64,000 nucleotides of DNA from positions 62,001 through 126,000 of the forward strand of contig NZ_JAGIZA010000006.1 in assembly GCF_017813365.1 (NCBI RefSeq). Direction: 5' to 3'. The stretch is from Roseomonas indoligenes (GTDB taxonomy: Bacteria; Pseudomonadota; Alphaproteobacteria; Acetobacterales; Acetobacteraceae). Position 1 is the stretch's first letter. Each line of letters starts with the position of its first letter. A model generated the notes under the pieces. It was not told where the DNA came from, searched no databases, and was given only the letters and a program-made list of their open reading frames with translations. The position numbers were made by a program, and so were the translations under genes. Below are positions 1 to 8,667 of the stretch, one piece after another.

Positions 1-34
1 CGGCCCGCCCCGCGCCAAGGGGGCGCGCCGGCCG
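1..34 (-). terminator. Terminator-like hairpin after the FMN reductase gene
   Basis: An inner stem CGCGCC/GGCGCG (11-16 with 22-27) lies inside an outer stem CGGCC/GGCCG (1-5 with 30-34), a few bases past the stop codon of the minus-strand gene at 39-599. It is cut by the window edge, so a T-tract beyond it cannot be checked. Confidence 0.35.
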
Positions 35-38
35 GGGG

Positions 39-599
39 TCAGCCCTTCAGGCGGATGGCCCAGTCCCGCAGCGCCACGATCTGCCCGGCGATGAAGCCGC
101 GCGTCGCCTCGTCCGTCAGCCGCCCCTCGGCGTCGATCTTCTGGCCCGACTGCATGATGAACAGCTCCGGCTTGTTCAGCGGGTGGGCGTTGAGGAAGAC
201 GAACATCTTCCGCAGGTCGTACTGCGCGCGGGAGGTGCCGAGCAGCCCGGGGGAGGCGCCGAGGATCGCCACCGGCTTCTCGTCGAAGGGCTGCTCCGGC
301 GGGCGGGAGGCCCAGTCGATCGCGTTCTTCAGCACCCCAGGGATGGAATAGTTGTACTCGGGCGTTGCGATCATCACCGCATCCGCCTCGCGCAGCGCCG
401 TGCGGAAGGCCTCCACGGCGGCCGGGTAGCCCTCGCCGGTGCGGACGTCGTCGTTATAGGGTGGGATTTCGCCCAGCCCTTCGAAGATCGTCACCTCCAC
501 GCCCTCGGGCGCCAGCTCCTGGGCGGCGCGCAGGGCGGCTGTGTTGTGCGAGCCCTTCCGAAGGCTGCCGGAGATGGCGAGGATCTTGAAGCTGGCCAT
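39..599 (-). CDS. NAD(P)H-dependent FMN reductase (flavodoxin-like fold)
   Basis: Predicted cytosolic flavin or quinone reductase of the NADPH-dependent FMN reductase family (ChrR/ArsH-like), 186 residues. The N-terminal phosphate-binding loop SGSLRKGSHN and the later motif PEYNYSIPGVLKNAIDW are the two conserved FMN-contact regions of this family. An in-frame start at 662 would add 21 residues without family character. I chose the ATG at 599 because MASFKILAISGSLR is the normal beginning of the fold and an AGGAG sequence lies upstream. It is monocistronic and about 75 nt downstream of the SnoaL-like gene on the same strand. The substrate (quinone, chromate, azo dye) cannot be told from sequence. 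Confidence 0.93.
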   Translation of the reverse strand: MASFKILAISGSLRKGSHNTAALRAAQELAPEGVEVTIFEGLGEIPPYNDDVRTGEGYPAAVEAFRTALREADAVMIATPEYNYSIPGVLKNAIDWASRPPEQPFDEKPVAILGASPGLLGTSRAQYDLRKMFVFLNAHPLNKPELFIMQSGQKIDAEGRLTDEATRGFIAGQIVALRDWAIRLKG

Positions 600-675
600 G
601 GTGGGGATTCTCCTGCTGAGACGGGCGGGGATGGCATAAGGGCTGGCGCCTGCCCGCGCCATCGCCCTGGTCAGC

Positions 676-1290
676 CTATTCCTCCCAGTCCAGCGTCCCG
701 CCCCGCAGCCAGGCCGCGCCGGCGGCGTAAAGCGCCGTCACCTTCTCCCCTTTCAGGCCGGGCATGTCGGTCTTCACCTCGTAGCCGATCCCCGTCTGGA
801 GGTAGGCGAGGTGTCTGTAGCCCTCGGGGAAGCGGCCCAGCAGCTCGGGATCCAGTTCCAGCCGCTCGGCCGGGTTCACCGGGTCCATGCGATCCTTCTC
901 GTAGATCGGCTGGCGCAGTACGATCTTCCAACCGTCCTCCCGCTCCTCGACAAAGTCGTAGAAGCGGCCGGTGCAGACCACGTCCACCACCACGCCCTGC
1001 ACGGGAGCGCGCTGGGAAATGGTCATCTTCGTCTGGGCGATGGCGCGGCGGCCCTCGATATCGACGGAGCAGCCGCCGAGGAAATGGAGGATGGAAACTC
1101 CCTTCGCCCACCCCTCCTGGCTCGCCTTGATGAAGCCTTCCGCCGGGGCCTGGCACCAGGTGGCCATCATGCGCCCCTCTGGCGCCCAGACTGTGCGGAA
1201 GCGTTCCCAATCGCCGGCATCGCGCCAGACAGCCCAGTTCTGCACCAGCTCCATCACCTGCAGGCGGCGCAACAGCGCGTCCTCGGACAT
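676..1290 (-). CDS. SnoaL-like / NTF2-fold domain protein
   Basis: A 204-residue protein with the cone-shaped NTF2/SnoaL-like fold expected from its N-terminal half: an opening helix LLRRLQVMELVQNWAVWRDAG, then DWERFRTVWAPEG, typical of SnoaL_4-type proteins. Such proteins act as small-molecule isomerases, hydrolases or dehydratases, or only bind ligands. The C-terminal 60 residues (YRHLAYLQTGIGYEV onward) are longer than the bare domain. The start at 1290 has a strong ribosome-binding site (GGAGGAAG, about 5 nt upstream). The flanking genes do not indicate a pathway, so the substrate is unknown. Confidence 0.85.
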   Translation of the reverse strand: MSEDALLRRLQVMELVQNWAVWRDAGDWERFRTVWAPEGRMMATWCQAPAEGFIKASQEGWAKGVSILHFLGGCSVDIEGRRAIAQTKMTISQRAPVQGVVVDVVCTGRFYDFVEEREDGWKIVLRQPIYEKDRMDPVNPAERLELDPELLGRFPEGYRHLAYLQTGIGYEVKTDMPGLKGEKVTALYAAGAAWLRGGTLDWEE

Positions 1291-2466
1291 CCCACTTCCT
1301 CCATTCCCTGTGCCCGCCGCATGGTGCTGGACGGGTTGCGCGCCGGCCAGACCGAATGACGTCGAAGTGCACCGGTGCCTTCCGCCTGAGAGGCTTGGCG
1401 ACGGAGAGGGGCAAACGGTCCGAGCCTCGGACGCGCTGTCCTGCCGCGGCAGGGCTGAAATCTTGAGGGAGGTGACGGGACCCCCTTATGGCAAGCAAGG
1501 CTGAGGGCGCGGCAAGGGACCTGGGCCGATCTTCAGGACGGGATCATTGCTCCGCCGCATGGATCCTCCTCCCGCCAGACACGCACAAAAAGCCTGTCTG
1601 TGCTGGACCCATCCATCAGAAGTCAGCCTCTTGATGGGGACGCGGAAGATCAATCTACTGCCAAGAATCCCGCTCCAAGACCTCGAGCTGCTCAACGAGT
1701 TGCTGGTACGCGGCCCGCTCCAGGAGCGAAAGTGTCGGCTCACTGGCGCCGCGACGCATCGCCCTGAGCGCAACAGGGCCCGTTACCCTCAGGCGTTTCT
1801 GCGACTGCAGAAGGATCCGTACAGCGTTTCGCTTCCTCACGCGGGTTTCAGGGATCTCAGGCACGCAGCACCTTCTGTCGTCAGACGCGTTGGAGGAACG
1901 AGGCAAGGGCATGGCGGCAGCGACATCCACATGGAAGGATTCGCGGCAGCTGCCCCGAGCCAGCCACGATCACCCAGAACAGATTGCTTTCGCCCTTCTG
2001 ACCCCACGGTTTATGCGCCGTCGGGTCTGCCGGACATATTTCGTGCTCCGTAACGCCCACGTTCGTGAAAGTGCTGCAGGTCGCGCCGCAAGAAAGAAAT
2101 TTAGTTCATTCCTCGGGGGGCTGTCCCGAGACGAGCCGACTTGTTCGTCGCATAACTGCGAAGGGTAGGGGGCGCGCACCTTCCCCGTCAGTGGGAGCGG
2201 CGCCTCGGCAAGCACGGCCAGGCAGATTGGGGGGCGGACGAGATCTGCTCGCTCCTGCAAAGACAGTTGCGCCTGCCACATCCAGCGCTTCCAGCCCCTC
2301 CGTCGCTAGAGGTAGGGGGTCGGCCGTCGCACCGCCGCGGATGCCCAGTAGGACTTGTTTCGGCGTAAGGTCGATCGGCGCCGCCAAACCTCCTGCTGCC
2401 TCGCACCCCGGCGGCAGCGCCCGCATCGCCTCGATCTCGGCGGAGGGTCTGGGAGGTGCCGAAGGC
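1291..2466. other. Gene-poor stretch with no supportable gene
   Basis: Nearly 1.2 kb without a convincing coding sequence. The base composition is visibly less G+C-rich than in neighbouring genes, with runs such as CACAAAAAGCC near 1586 and AAGAAAGAAATTTAG near 2090. Open frames exist on both strands. The best is a 91-codon minus-strand frame at 1655-1930 whose end (LSLLERAAYQQLVEQLEVLE) looks protein-like, but its third-position G+C is lower than in real neighbours and no family is recognisable. The 5' part (1291-1500) is the leader region of the SnoaL-like gene. The rest looks like decayed DNA, possibly remnants of old inserts. Confidence 0.6.
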
Positions 2467-3369
2467 CTACCCCTCCAGTCCCGACAGCTCCGCCACAAGC
2501 GCGCCGAGCGAGGCAGAATCCATCCCCCCGCGCCCGCTGTTCACCAGCGCCTCCAGCATTTGCGCCACCACGGCGGTGGCGGGTGCGAAAACGCCGTGGT
2601 CCCGCATGGCGGAGAGGGAAAGGCGGGTGTCCTTCCGCATCAGCTCCGCCCGGAAGCCGGGCTGGAAGGTGCCCTCGTTGATGCGCTTCGCGTGGTTCTC
2701 CAGCACGAAAGATCGGGCGGAGCCGCCCATCAGCGCCTGGCGCATTGCCGCCGGATCCAGCCCTGCCTTGCGCCCCAGCGCCAGCGCCTCCGAAACCGCC
2801 AGCACCCCGGCCGCGACGAGGAGCTGGTTGGCCGACTTGCAGACCTGGCCAGCACCGGGCGGGCCGAGATGGGTCAGCGTCTTCCCCACCGCTTCCAGAT
2901 AGGGCCGCGCCGCCTCGAAGGCAGCCGCGTCGCCGCCGATCATGAGGGTCAGCGTGCCGTCCCGCGCCCCGCCCGGGCCACCGCTGACCGGGCTGTCCAG
3001 CAGATGGGCGCCGCGCTCCTCCAGCAGCCGCCTGGCGAAGCCGGCCGTCGGCGCGGCGGCGATGGTGCTGAAGTCGATCACCACCGTCCCGGGCGCCACC
3101 CCTTCCGCCACGCCGCCCGGCCCGAAGAGCACCGCCTCTACATCCGGCGTATCGGGCAGGCAGAGCCCGACGCAGGCGGCGCCGCGCGCAGCCTCGGCGG
3201 GGCTCGCCGCCCATTCCGCACCGGCCGCCTCCAGCGCCTCCGCCTTGCCCCGGCTGCGGTTGCTGACCGCCAGCCTGAAACCGGCCTTGGCGATGTTGGC
3301 GGCCATGGAGGCCCCCATGACCCCGAGGCCGACGAAGGCGACGCGCGCGGGCGGAGAAATGGTGTCCAA
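2467..3369 (-). CDS. NAD(P)-dependent oxidoreductase, 3-hydroxyisobutyrate dehydrogenase family
   Basis: Predicted beta-hydroxyacid dehydrogenase, 300 residues, oxidising a 3-hydroxy acid or reducing a semialdehyde (for example tartronate semialdehyde) with NAD(P). The N-terminal Rossmann motif is GLGVMGASMAANIAKAG, the substrate signature is DSPVSGGPGGARDGTL, and the catalytic lysine region is GQVCKSANQLLV. No ATG precedes the Rossmann motif. The likely start is a TTG at 3369, 4 nt after the stop of the Bug receptor gene, which gives the usual family length; an in-frame start at 3450 would overlap that gene by about 75 nt. It is the last gene of the operon rraA-like, ldh-like, Bug receptor, this gene, so it probably works on the product of that pathway. 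Confidence 0.93.
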   Translation of the reverse strand: MDTISPPARVAFVGLGVMGASMAANIAKAGFRLAVSNRSRGKAEALEAAGAEWAASPAEAARGAACVGLCLPDTPDVEAVLFGPGGVAEGVAPGTVVIDFSTIAAAPTAGFARRLLEERGAHLLDSPVSGGPGGARDGTLTLMIGGDAAAFEAARPYLEAVGKTLTHLGPPGAGQVCKSANQLLVAAGVLAVSEALALGRKAGLDPAAMRQALMGGSARSFVLENHAKRINEGTFQPGFRAELMRKDTRLSLSAMRDHGVFAPATAVVAQMLEALVNSGRGGMDSASLGALVAELSGLEG

Positions 3370-3373
3370 AGCC

Positions 3374-4342
3374 TCAGGTCCTCTTGATGGCGGCGCGGAT
3401 AGAGTCGAGCAGCCGGTCCATGGAGAGCTGGAAGTCCGGGCCATTGGCATAGCCGTCGGCCTCGCCCACCCTCTCCATGAAGCGCTGCCAGGTCGGGGTC
3501 TGCATGCCCTGGCGGAAGCGGTCGTGCAGGTAGGTCGTCATCTCGTCCGTCATGCCGGCGGGGCCGACCCAGCCCTTCATGTTGTCCGCCACGATGTCGT
3601 AGCCGAGCTCGCGCAGCGTGGGGACGTCCGGATAGGCCTTCGCCCGTGCCTCGGAGGCGACGGCGAGCGCCTTCAGCGCGCCGGAGGTCACCTGGTCGCC
3701 CAGTTCATCGGTCGCGTTGATATTAAGTTGTGTTAGCCCCTGCAGCAGCGCCTGCAGGGCCGGCCCGCCCCCATTATAGGGAACGTGCAGGAACTCCACG
3801 CCCACCGCGCGCTCCATCAGGATGAAGATGGAGTGCGACAGCGTGCCGATGCCCGCGGAGCCATGCGCCACCCCGCCCGGATTGGCCTTGGCCGCCGCCA
3901 TCGCCGCCGCGAAATCCGCGTAGGTCGGGTTCGGCCCGCCCTTGCAGGACAGCACGTGCCCGTTCCGCGTCAGCCGGATGACGGCGCGGAAGGACTTCTT
4001 GGGATCGTAGGGCACGTCGCGGAAGGCGGGCAGGGAGGTGCTCTCGCTGCCGCCATGCATCACCAGGGTGTGCCCGTCCGGCGCCGCGCGCGCCACGAAC
4101 TCCGCCGCCAGCGCGCCGCCCGCACCGGGGCGGTTCACCACCACCATCGGAACGGGGATGATCGGGGCGCAGGCCTCGGCGATGGTGCGGGCGATGATGT
4201 CGCTGCCCCCGCCCGGCGCGTAGCCGACGATGAGCTGGATGGGGCGGCTGGGCTGCCAGGCCCCGATCTGCTGCGCGAGGGCGGGGCAGGCCAGCGCCGC
4301 GCCCGCCGCCCCTAGGAAAGTCCGGCGGTTGATCCGCTTCAT
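3374..4342 (-). CDS. Bug-family (tripartite tricarboxylate transporter) solute-binding protein
   Basis: Periplasmic receptor of the TctC/Bug type, 322 residues. A signal peptide is visible at residues 1-24 with a twin-arginine-like start (MKRINRRTFLGAAGAAL). It is followed by the family's first ligand loop IVGYAPGGGSDIIART, and VVNRPGAGG comes later. These proteins bind carboxylates or similar small ligands in the periplasm and normally feed a TctA/TctB permease, which is absent here. The gene has a strong ribosome-binding site (GGAGGAAG). It lies in an operon with RraA-like, Ldh-like and hydroxyacid dehydrogenase genes, suggesting that it captures the substrate they degrade; the ligand itself is unknown. 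Confidence 0.95.
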   Translation of the reverse strand: MKRINRRTFLGAAGAALACPALAQQIGAWQPSRPIQLIVGYAPGGGSDIIARTIAEACAPIIPVPMVVVNRPGAGGALAAEFVARAAPDGHTLVMHGGSESTSLPAFRDVPYDPKKSFRAVIRLTRNGHVLSCKGGPNPTYADFAAAMAAAKANPGGVAHGSAGIGTLSHSIFILMERAVGVEFLHVPYNGGGPALQALLQGLTQLNINATDELGDQVTSGALKALAVASEARAKAYPDVPTLRELGYDIVADNMKGWVGPAGMTDEMTTYLHDRFRQGMQTPTWQRFMERVGEADGYANGPDFQLSMDRLLDSIRAAIKRT

Positions 4343-4372
4343 CTTGTGCTTCCTCCTGATCCGTCCCGCGCC

Positions 4373-5464
4373 TCAGTCGTCGCTGAGCGCGTACTCCGCC
4401 CCGGACCGCGCGCAGATGTCGCGGATGTGCTTCTCCAGCGCCGGCGGCACCGGGATGCCCTTCTGCAGCCGCCGCTCGCGCTCATGCGCCTCCGGGTCGC
4501 CGCCGACCAGCACGGGCTTCGCGGGATCGGCCGGCGGCGTCGCGCGCATCACGTCGATCATCGCGTCCAGCTCCTCCTCGAACCCGCCCTCCGGCCGGAA
4601 GGCGCGCGGATCGATGGCGAGGAAGAAGTGGCCCACATCGTCGGGGTCCCCCGGCTTCCGCTGCGGGTTCCGGATCGGCCCGAAGGCGGCGCCGGTCAGC
4701 GTGCCGGAGAGGATCTGCACCATCATGCCCAGGCCGTAGCCCTTGTGCCCGCCCGTCACCTCCGCCCCGCCCAGCGGCGTCACGCCGCCGCCCGGCTCCT
4801 TGAAGATGATCTCCATGGCGCGGGCGGAATCGGTGATCGGCGTGCCCGCCTCGTCCACCACCCAGCCCTCGGGGATCGGCTTCCCGTTCAGGTCGTAGAC
4901 CTTCACCTTGTTCGCCGCGACGGTGGTGGAGGAGATGTCCAGCACGAAGGGCCGGTTCCGCAGCGCCGGCGCCACGAAGGCGATGGGGTTGGCGCCCAGC
5001 AGCGGTAGCGTGCCGCGCGTGGGCACCATCAGCACCGTGCGCGCGGTGGAGGTGATCATGCCGATCACCCCCGCCGCCGTCGCGATGCGCGCGTAATGCC
5101 CGGCCGCGCCGAAGTGGTGGGAGTTCCGAACGCCCACCGCGCCGATCCCGGCCGCCTTCGCCTTCTGCACCGCCAGCCGCATGGCGAAGTCGGCGTTGGG
5201 ATGGCCGAGGTTGGCGCCGCCATCCACCAGCGCCGTCGCCGCCGCGTCCAGCACCACGCGCGGGCGCGCGGTGAGGTCTAGCTGCCCGGCGTTGCGGAAC
5301 GTCTCGTACATCATCAGCATCGACAGCCCGTGGCTGTCGATACCCATCAGGTCCGTCTCCACCATCGCTTCCGCGGTGGTGGCGGCCATGTCGTCCGCCA
5401 TGCCCCAGGCATGCAGGACATTGAGGATCTGCCGCCGGACCCGCTCGGCCGGAACGGACCTCAC
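4373..5464 (-). CDS. Ldh-family (malate/L-lactate/ureidoglycolate-type) dehydrogenase
   Basis: NAD(P)-dependent 2-hydroxyacid dehydrogenase of the Ldh_2 family, which is not related to classical MDH/LDH; 363 residues. Family landmarks are GIDSHGLSMLMMYETF with the catalytic histidine, GHPNADFAMRLAVQKA, VGVRNSHHFGAAGHYA, NPIAFVAPA, and the glycine-rich GHKGYGLGMMVQIL. The arginine often found a few residues after the SHG motif in other members is replaced here, so substrate preference may differ. The start is a GTG at 5464 that overlaps the stop of the RraA-like gene (GTGA, 4 nt), which implies translational coupling. Possible substrates are malate, sulfolactate, ureidoglycolate or related acids; the RraA neighbour favours a C4-C6 hydroxyacid. 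Confidence 0.93.
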   Translation of the reverse strand: MRSVPAERVRRQILNVLHAWGMADDMAATTAEAMVETDLMGIDSHGLSMLMMYETFRNAGQLDLTARPRVVLDAAATALVDGGANLGHPNADFAMRLAVQKAKAAGIGAVGVRNSHHFGAAGHYARIATAAGVIGMITSTARTVLMVPTRGTLPLLGANPIAFVAPALRNRPFVLDISSTTVAANKVKVYDLNGKPIPEGWVVDEAGTPITDSARAMEIIFKEPGGGVTPLGGAEVTGGHKGYGLGMMVQILSGTLTGAAFGPIRNPQRKPGDPDDVGHFFLAIDPRAFRPEGGFEEELDAMIDVMRATPPADPAKPVLVGGDPEAHERERRLQKGIPVPPALEKHIRDICARSGAEYALSDD

Positions 5465-6138
5465 TTGGAGACGACCACGCCCTTGCCGGCCAGCGTTTCC
5501 TCGACCCAGCCGCGCACCCAGCCGCCGCCCTGGATGGCCGCGGTGGTCTCCTGCTCCTTCGCCGCGTGCTTCTCCGCCGCGTCGATCACTGCCGCCGCCT
5601 CGGCGCGGGGGATCACCACCACCCCGTCCTCGTCCGCCGCGATCAGGTCGCCCGGCATCACCACCTGCCCGCCGCAGGCGACGGCATAGCCGATCTCGCC
5701 AGGCCCGTCCTTGTAGGGACCCGAAGGATTGGCGCCGCGCGCCCAGATGCCGATGTCCATCTTGCGGATGCCGTCCAGGTCGCGCACCGCGCCGTCGATC
5801 ACCAGCGCGCCGACGCCGCGCTTCTCCGCGTGGCCGATCATCAAGTCGCCGGCGAGCGCGATGTTCAGGTCCCCGCCCCCGTCGCAGACGATCACCTCGC
5901 CCGGGCGGGCCAGGTCGATCGCGCGGTGCAGGAACAGGTTGTCGCCCGGACGCGCCTTCACCGTCAGCGCCGCCCCCACGAAGGTCCGCCGCCCGCCATA
6001 GGCGAGGAAGCCGCCGCGCATGGCCTGAAGCCGGTTCATCACATCCCCGATATTGGCGACCGGCAGCTTCGCCGCGCGCGCGATCAGCGCGGCGTCGGCC
6101 TCGGGGCGAGCTTCCGCGATCCGTAGCCCAATGGTCAT
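5461..6138 (-). CDS. RraA-family protein, likely 4-hydroxy-4-methyl-2-oxoglutarate aldolase/oxaloacetate decarboxylase type
   Basis: A 225-residue protein of the RraA/HMG-aldolase fold. The signature GDLMIGHAEKRGVGALVIDGAVRD contains the arginine-aspartate pair that positions the divalent metal and substrate in class II pyruvate aldolases of this family, and GDLIAADEDGVVVIP follows. In catabolic operons such enzymes cleave 4-carboxy-4-hydroxy-2-oxoadipate-like acids to pyruvate or decarboxylate oxaloacetate. The regulator-of-RNase-E role of E. coli RraA is unlikely in this context. The ATG at 6138 was chosen over one at 6240 because the extra 34 residues are arginine-rich and unlike the family, and AGGAG lies upstream. 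It is the first gene of a four-gene operon. Confidence 0.92.
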   Translation of the reverse strand: MTIGLRIAEARPEADAALIARAAKLPVANIGDVMNRLQAMRGGFLAYGGRRTFVGAALTVKARPGDNLFLHRAIDLARPGEVIVCDGGGDLNIALAGDLMIGHAEKRGVGALVIDGAVRDLDGIRKMDIGIWARGANPSGPYKDGPGEIGYAVACGGQVVMPGDLIAADEDGVVVIPRAEAAAVIDAAEKHAAKEQETTAAIQGGGWVRGWVEETLAGKGVVVSK

Positions 6139-6329
6139 TGGGTAGGCACTCCTGCAGCGCCGGCCCGGCCGGCGGGGATGGGGAAGAGAACGCGCCCTCG
6201 TGATGCGGGAAACGCTGGCACCGGGACCGTTTCTCTCCACGCCGTCTTGGCGGCGGCGCGGAGGATCGGCACGATCGCCCGGCTTGGCAAGCCGCCATCA
6301 CCAGAAGAACGGCGGCGAGGAGGACGCCC

Positions 6330-7304
6330 GTGACGAAGATCAAGATGACGCGCCGGCGCCTCGGCGTCCTGGCTGCCTCCGCCGCGGGCATCGCCACCGC
6401 GCGCCCGGCCCTTGCCGCCTGGCCGGAGCGCCCCATCACCCTCATCGTCGCCTTCCCCGCCGGCGGCGGCACGGATGTCGCCGCGCGCACCCTGGCCCGC
6501 TTCATGGAGAAGCATGTCGGGCAGTCCATCGTGGTGCTGAACCGCGGCGGCGCGGGCGGGGAGATCGGCTGGTCGGAAATGGTCCGCTCCGCGCCGGACG
6601 GCTACACGATCGCCTTCATCAACACGCCGAACATCGTCAGCATCCCGATCGAGCGCCAGGCGCGCTACAAGCTGGAGGACTTCGCCCCCGTCGCCAACGT
6701 GGTGGACGATCCCGGCGCCTTCCTCGTCGCGCCCGACAGCCCCTTCCGGACCCTGCGCGACCTCGTCAGCTACGCGAAGGGAAAGCCGGAGGAGGTGACC
6801 TACGGCACCACCGGCATCGGTTCCGACGACCACCTCGCCGCCCTGGCCTTCGAGCGGCAGGCGGGGATCAGGCTGACCCATGTGCCCTTCGCCGGCGCCG
6901 GGCCGGTGCGGAACGCCATCATCGGCAGGCAGATCGCCGTCGCCAGCATGAACATCGGCGAGGGCATCACCGACATGCGCCAGAACCAGCTGCGCTGCCT
7001 CGGCCAGATGGCGGAGACGCGTTGGGCGGAATCACAGGACACGCCGACCTTCCGCGAGCAGGGCTTCGACGTGATCCAGAGCTCCATGCGCGGCCTCGCC
7101 GCCCCGGCCGGCATTCCCGGTGCCGTGCTCGCCCGGCTCGCAGAGGCGGCCAAGGCCGCCATGGAGGATCCGGAGTTCCGCCACATCGCGTCCCAGCAGG
7201 CCCTGCCGCTCCGCTTCCTCGGGCCGGAGGAGTACGGCGCTACCCTGGTCGCCCTGCGCGGGCAACTCACCGAGCTCTGGAAGGCGCATCCCTGGAAGGA
7301 GTAG
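6330..7304 (+). CDS. Bug-family solute-binding protein
   Basis: Second periplasmic TctC/Bug-type receptor, 324 residues, divergent from the rraA-like operon with 191 nt between the two starts. The signal peptide covers about residues 1-29 (twin-arginine-like TRRRLGVLAAS, ending ARPALAA). The ligand loop is IVAFPAGGGTDVAART, and NRGGAGGEIG matches the second conserved region. The GTG at 6330 is preceded by GGCGAGGAGG at good spacing; an ATG five codons later is possible. No TctA/TctB permease is present. The shared divergent promoter region suggests common control with the operon at 6138-2467, perhaps for the same or a related ligand. Confidence 0.95.
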   Translation: MTKIKMTRRRLGVLAASAAGIATARPALAAWPERPITLIVAFPAGGGTDVAARTLARFMEKHVGQSIVVLNRGGAGGEIGWSEMVRSAPDGYTIAFINTPNIVSIPIERQARYKLEDFAPVANVVDDPGAFLVAPDSPFRTLRDLVSYAKGKPEEVTYGTTGIGSDDHLAALAFERQAGIRLTHVPFAGAGPVRNAIIGRQIAVASMNIGEGITDMRQNQLRCLGQMAETRWAESQDTPTFREQGFDVIQSSMRGLAAPAGIPGAVLARLAEAAKAAMEDPEFRHIASQQALPLRFLGPEEYGATLVALRGQLTELWKAHPWKE

Positions 7305-7310
7305 GGCCGC

Positions 7311-7335
7311 CCGGGGGAGGGGAGACCTCCCCCGG
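7311..7335. terminator. Convergent hairpin terminator
   Basis: A perfect 10-bp stem CCGGGGGAGG/CCTCCCCCGG with a 5-nt loop sits between two converging genes, 6 nt after the stop of the Bug receptor and 8 nt before the stop of the M29 aminopeptidase. There is no T-tract on either side, so termination efficiency is uncertain, but position and symmetry fit a bidirectional terminator. Confidence 0.6.
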
Positions 7336-7343
7336 AGCAGCTC

Positions 7344-8609
7344 TCAGTCCACCCACTCGCCGCCGCGCATCACGGGGGTGCGGTTCCCGGCGGCGTCCAG
7401 CCCGTCCACCTCCACCTCCGGCGAGCCGATCATCCAGTCCACGTGGATCAGGCTGCGGTTGGCGCCGCGCCGGACCAGCTCCTCCTCCGTGAAGGTGTCC
7501 ACGAAGCACTTGGAATAGGCCTGGCCGAGCGCGATGTGGCTCGCCGCGTTCTCGTCGAACAGCGTGTTGAGGAACAGGATCCCGCTGCGCGAGATGGGGT
7601 TGGAGGAGGGCACCAGCGCCACCTCGCCCAGCATGCGCGCGCCCGCATCGGTGGAGATCATCTGCTCCAGCACAGCCTGCCCGCGCGTGGCCTTCGCCTC
7701 CACGATGGTCCCTGCCTCGAAGCGCACCTGGATGCCCTCGATCAGCGTGCCCTGGTGCGAGAGCGGCTTGGTGGCGGAGACCGTGCCCTGCGTCATGGAC
7801 CGGTGCGGGGTGGTGAAGACCTCCTCCGTCGGGATGTTCGGGTTGCCGTAGACGCCGTTCTTCGCGCGGCTGGCCCCGCCCATCCAGGCATGCCCCTCCG
7901 CCAGCCCCACGATCAGGTCCGTGCCCGGTCCGCGGAAGTGCAGGGCGTGGAAGCGCTGCTCGTTCAGCCGGTCCTGCCGCGCCTTCAGCTTCGCGTTGTG
8001 CACGGCCCAGGCGGCGATCGGGTCGGGCGCGTCCACGCGGGTGGTGGCGTAGATCGCGTCCCAGAGCTGCTGCACCGCATCCGCCGGCGAGGCATCGGGG
8101 AAGACGGCCCGCGCCCAGGCCGGATGTGCAAAGGGCACCAGGGTCCAGTTGATGTGGCTGTCCACGATCAGGTCCAGCGCCGGGCGATAGGCGATGGACT
8201 GCGCCCGGTTGGCCCGCGCCACCTTGGACGGATCCTGGCCGGAGAGCAGGGAGGGATCGGCGCCCACGATGGCCAGCCGCGCCGCCCCGCCGCGGAAGGC
8301 GGCCGCCATGCCCTCGAACAGCCAGGGGGTGGAAGCGTCGAAGCTCTCGTCCCGCGCGTGCTGGTAGCGCAGAAGGGTGGACCGCTCGTCCGAGAAGATC
8401 GTCGTCACCAAGGTGGCGCCGGCCTTGTAGGCCTGCTCCGTGATGCGGCGGGCCAGGGGCAGGGCCTCGACCGGGGCAGTCATCACCAGTTCCTGCCCGG
8501 GCACGAGGCCGAGCCCCACCTTCACGGCCAGTTCCGCCAGACGGTCGAGGCGAGGGTCCTCCGCGGCATCGGCGGCGGAGGCGGCAGCGGGGGAGGGGGC
8601 AAGATCCAT
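7344..8609 (-). CDS. M29-family aminopeptidase
   Basis: Cytosolic metallo-aminopeptidase of the AmpS/aminopeptidase T class, 421 residues, removing N-terminal residues from peptides with a two-metal centre. Family motifs with the metal ligands are visible: NPNIPTEEVFTTPHR, ARMLGEVALVP and LIHVDWMIGSPEVEVDG near the C-terminus. The first 20 residues are alanine/proline-rich and probably disordered. The ATG at 8609 has a GGAG ribosome-binding site. It follows the ABC peptide-binding protein gene on the same strand with 58 nt between them, so uptake and breakdown of peptides could be linked, but this is inference. Confidence 0.95.
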   Translation of the reverse strand: MDLAPSPAAASAADAAEDPRLDRLAELAVKVGLGLVPGQELVMTAPVEALPLARRITEQAYKAGATLVTTIFSDERSTLLRYQHARDESFDASTPWLFEGMAAAFRGGAARLAIVGADPSLLSGQDPSKVARANRAQSIAYRPALDLIVDSHINWTLVPFAHPAWARAVFPDASPADAVQQLWDAIYATTRVDAPDPIAAWAVHNAKLKARQDRLNEQRFHALHFRGPGTDLIVGLAEGHAWMGGASRAKNGVYGNPNIPTEEVFTTPHRSMTQGTVSATKPLSHQGTLIEGIQVRFEAGTIVEAKATRGQAVLEQMISTDAGARMLGEVALVPSSNPISRSGILFLNTLFDENAASHIALGQAYSKCFVDTFTEEELVRRGANRSLIHVDWMIGSPEVEVDGLDAAGNRTPVMRGGEWVD

Positions 8610-8667
8610 GGTCGAAGTCTCCTATGCCCCGTAGATCGAAGCCCCGGCGGGAATGAGCAAGGGGGCC

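Noticed and set aside
1378-1393. Sequence like the 3' end of a glycine riboswitch on the minus strand (CCTCTCAGGCGGAAGG) upstream of the SnoaL-like gene
   Set aside because: The matching 5' GGAGAG strand and the GAAGGGGCAA core are not found on the same strand at suitable distance, and the downstream gene is not a glycine-related gene.
1655-1930. 91-codon minus-strand gene
   Set aside because: Third-position G+C is lower than in real genes here, no ribosome-binding site or family is visible, and other frames of similar length exist in the same stretch.
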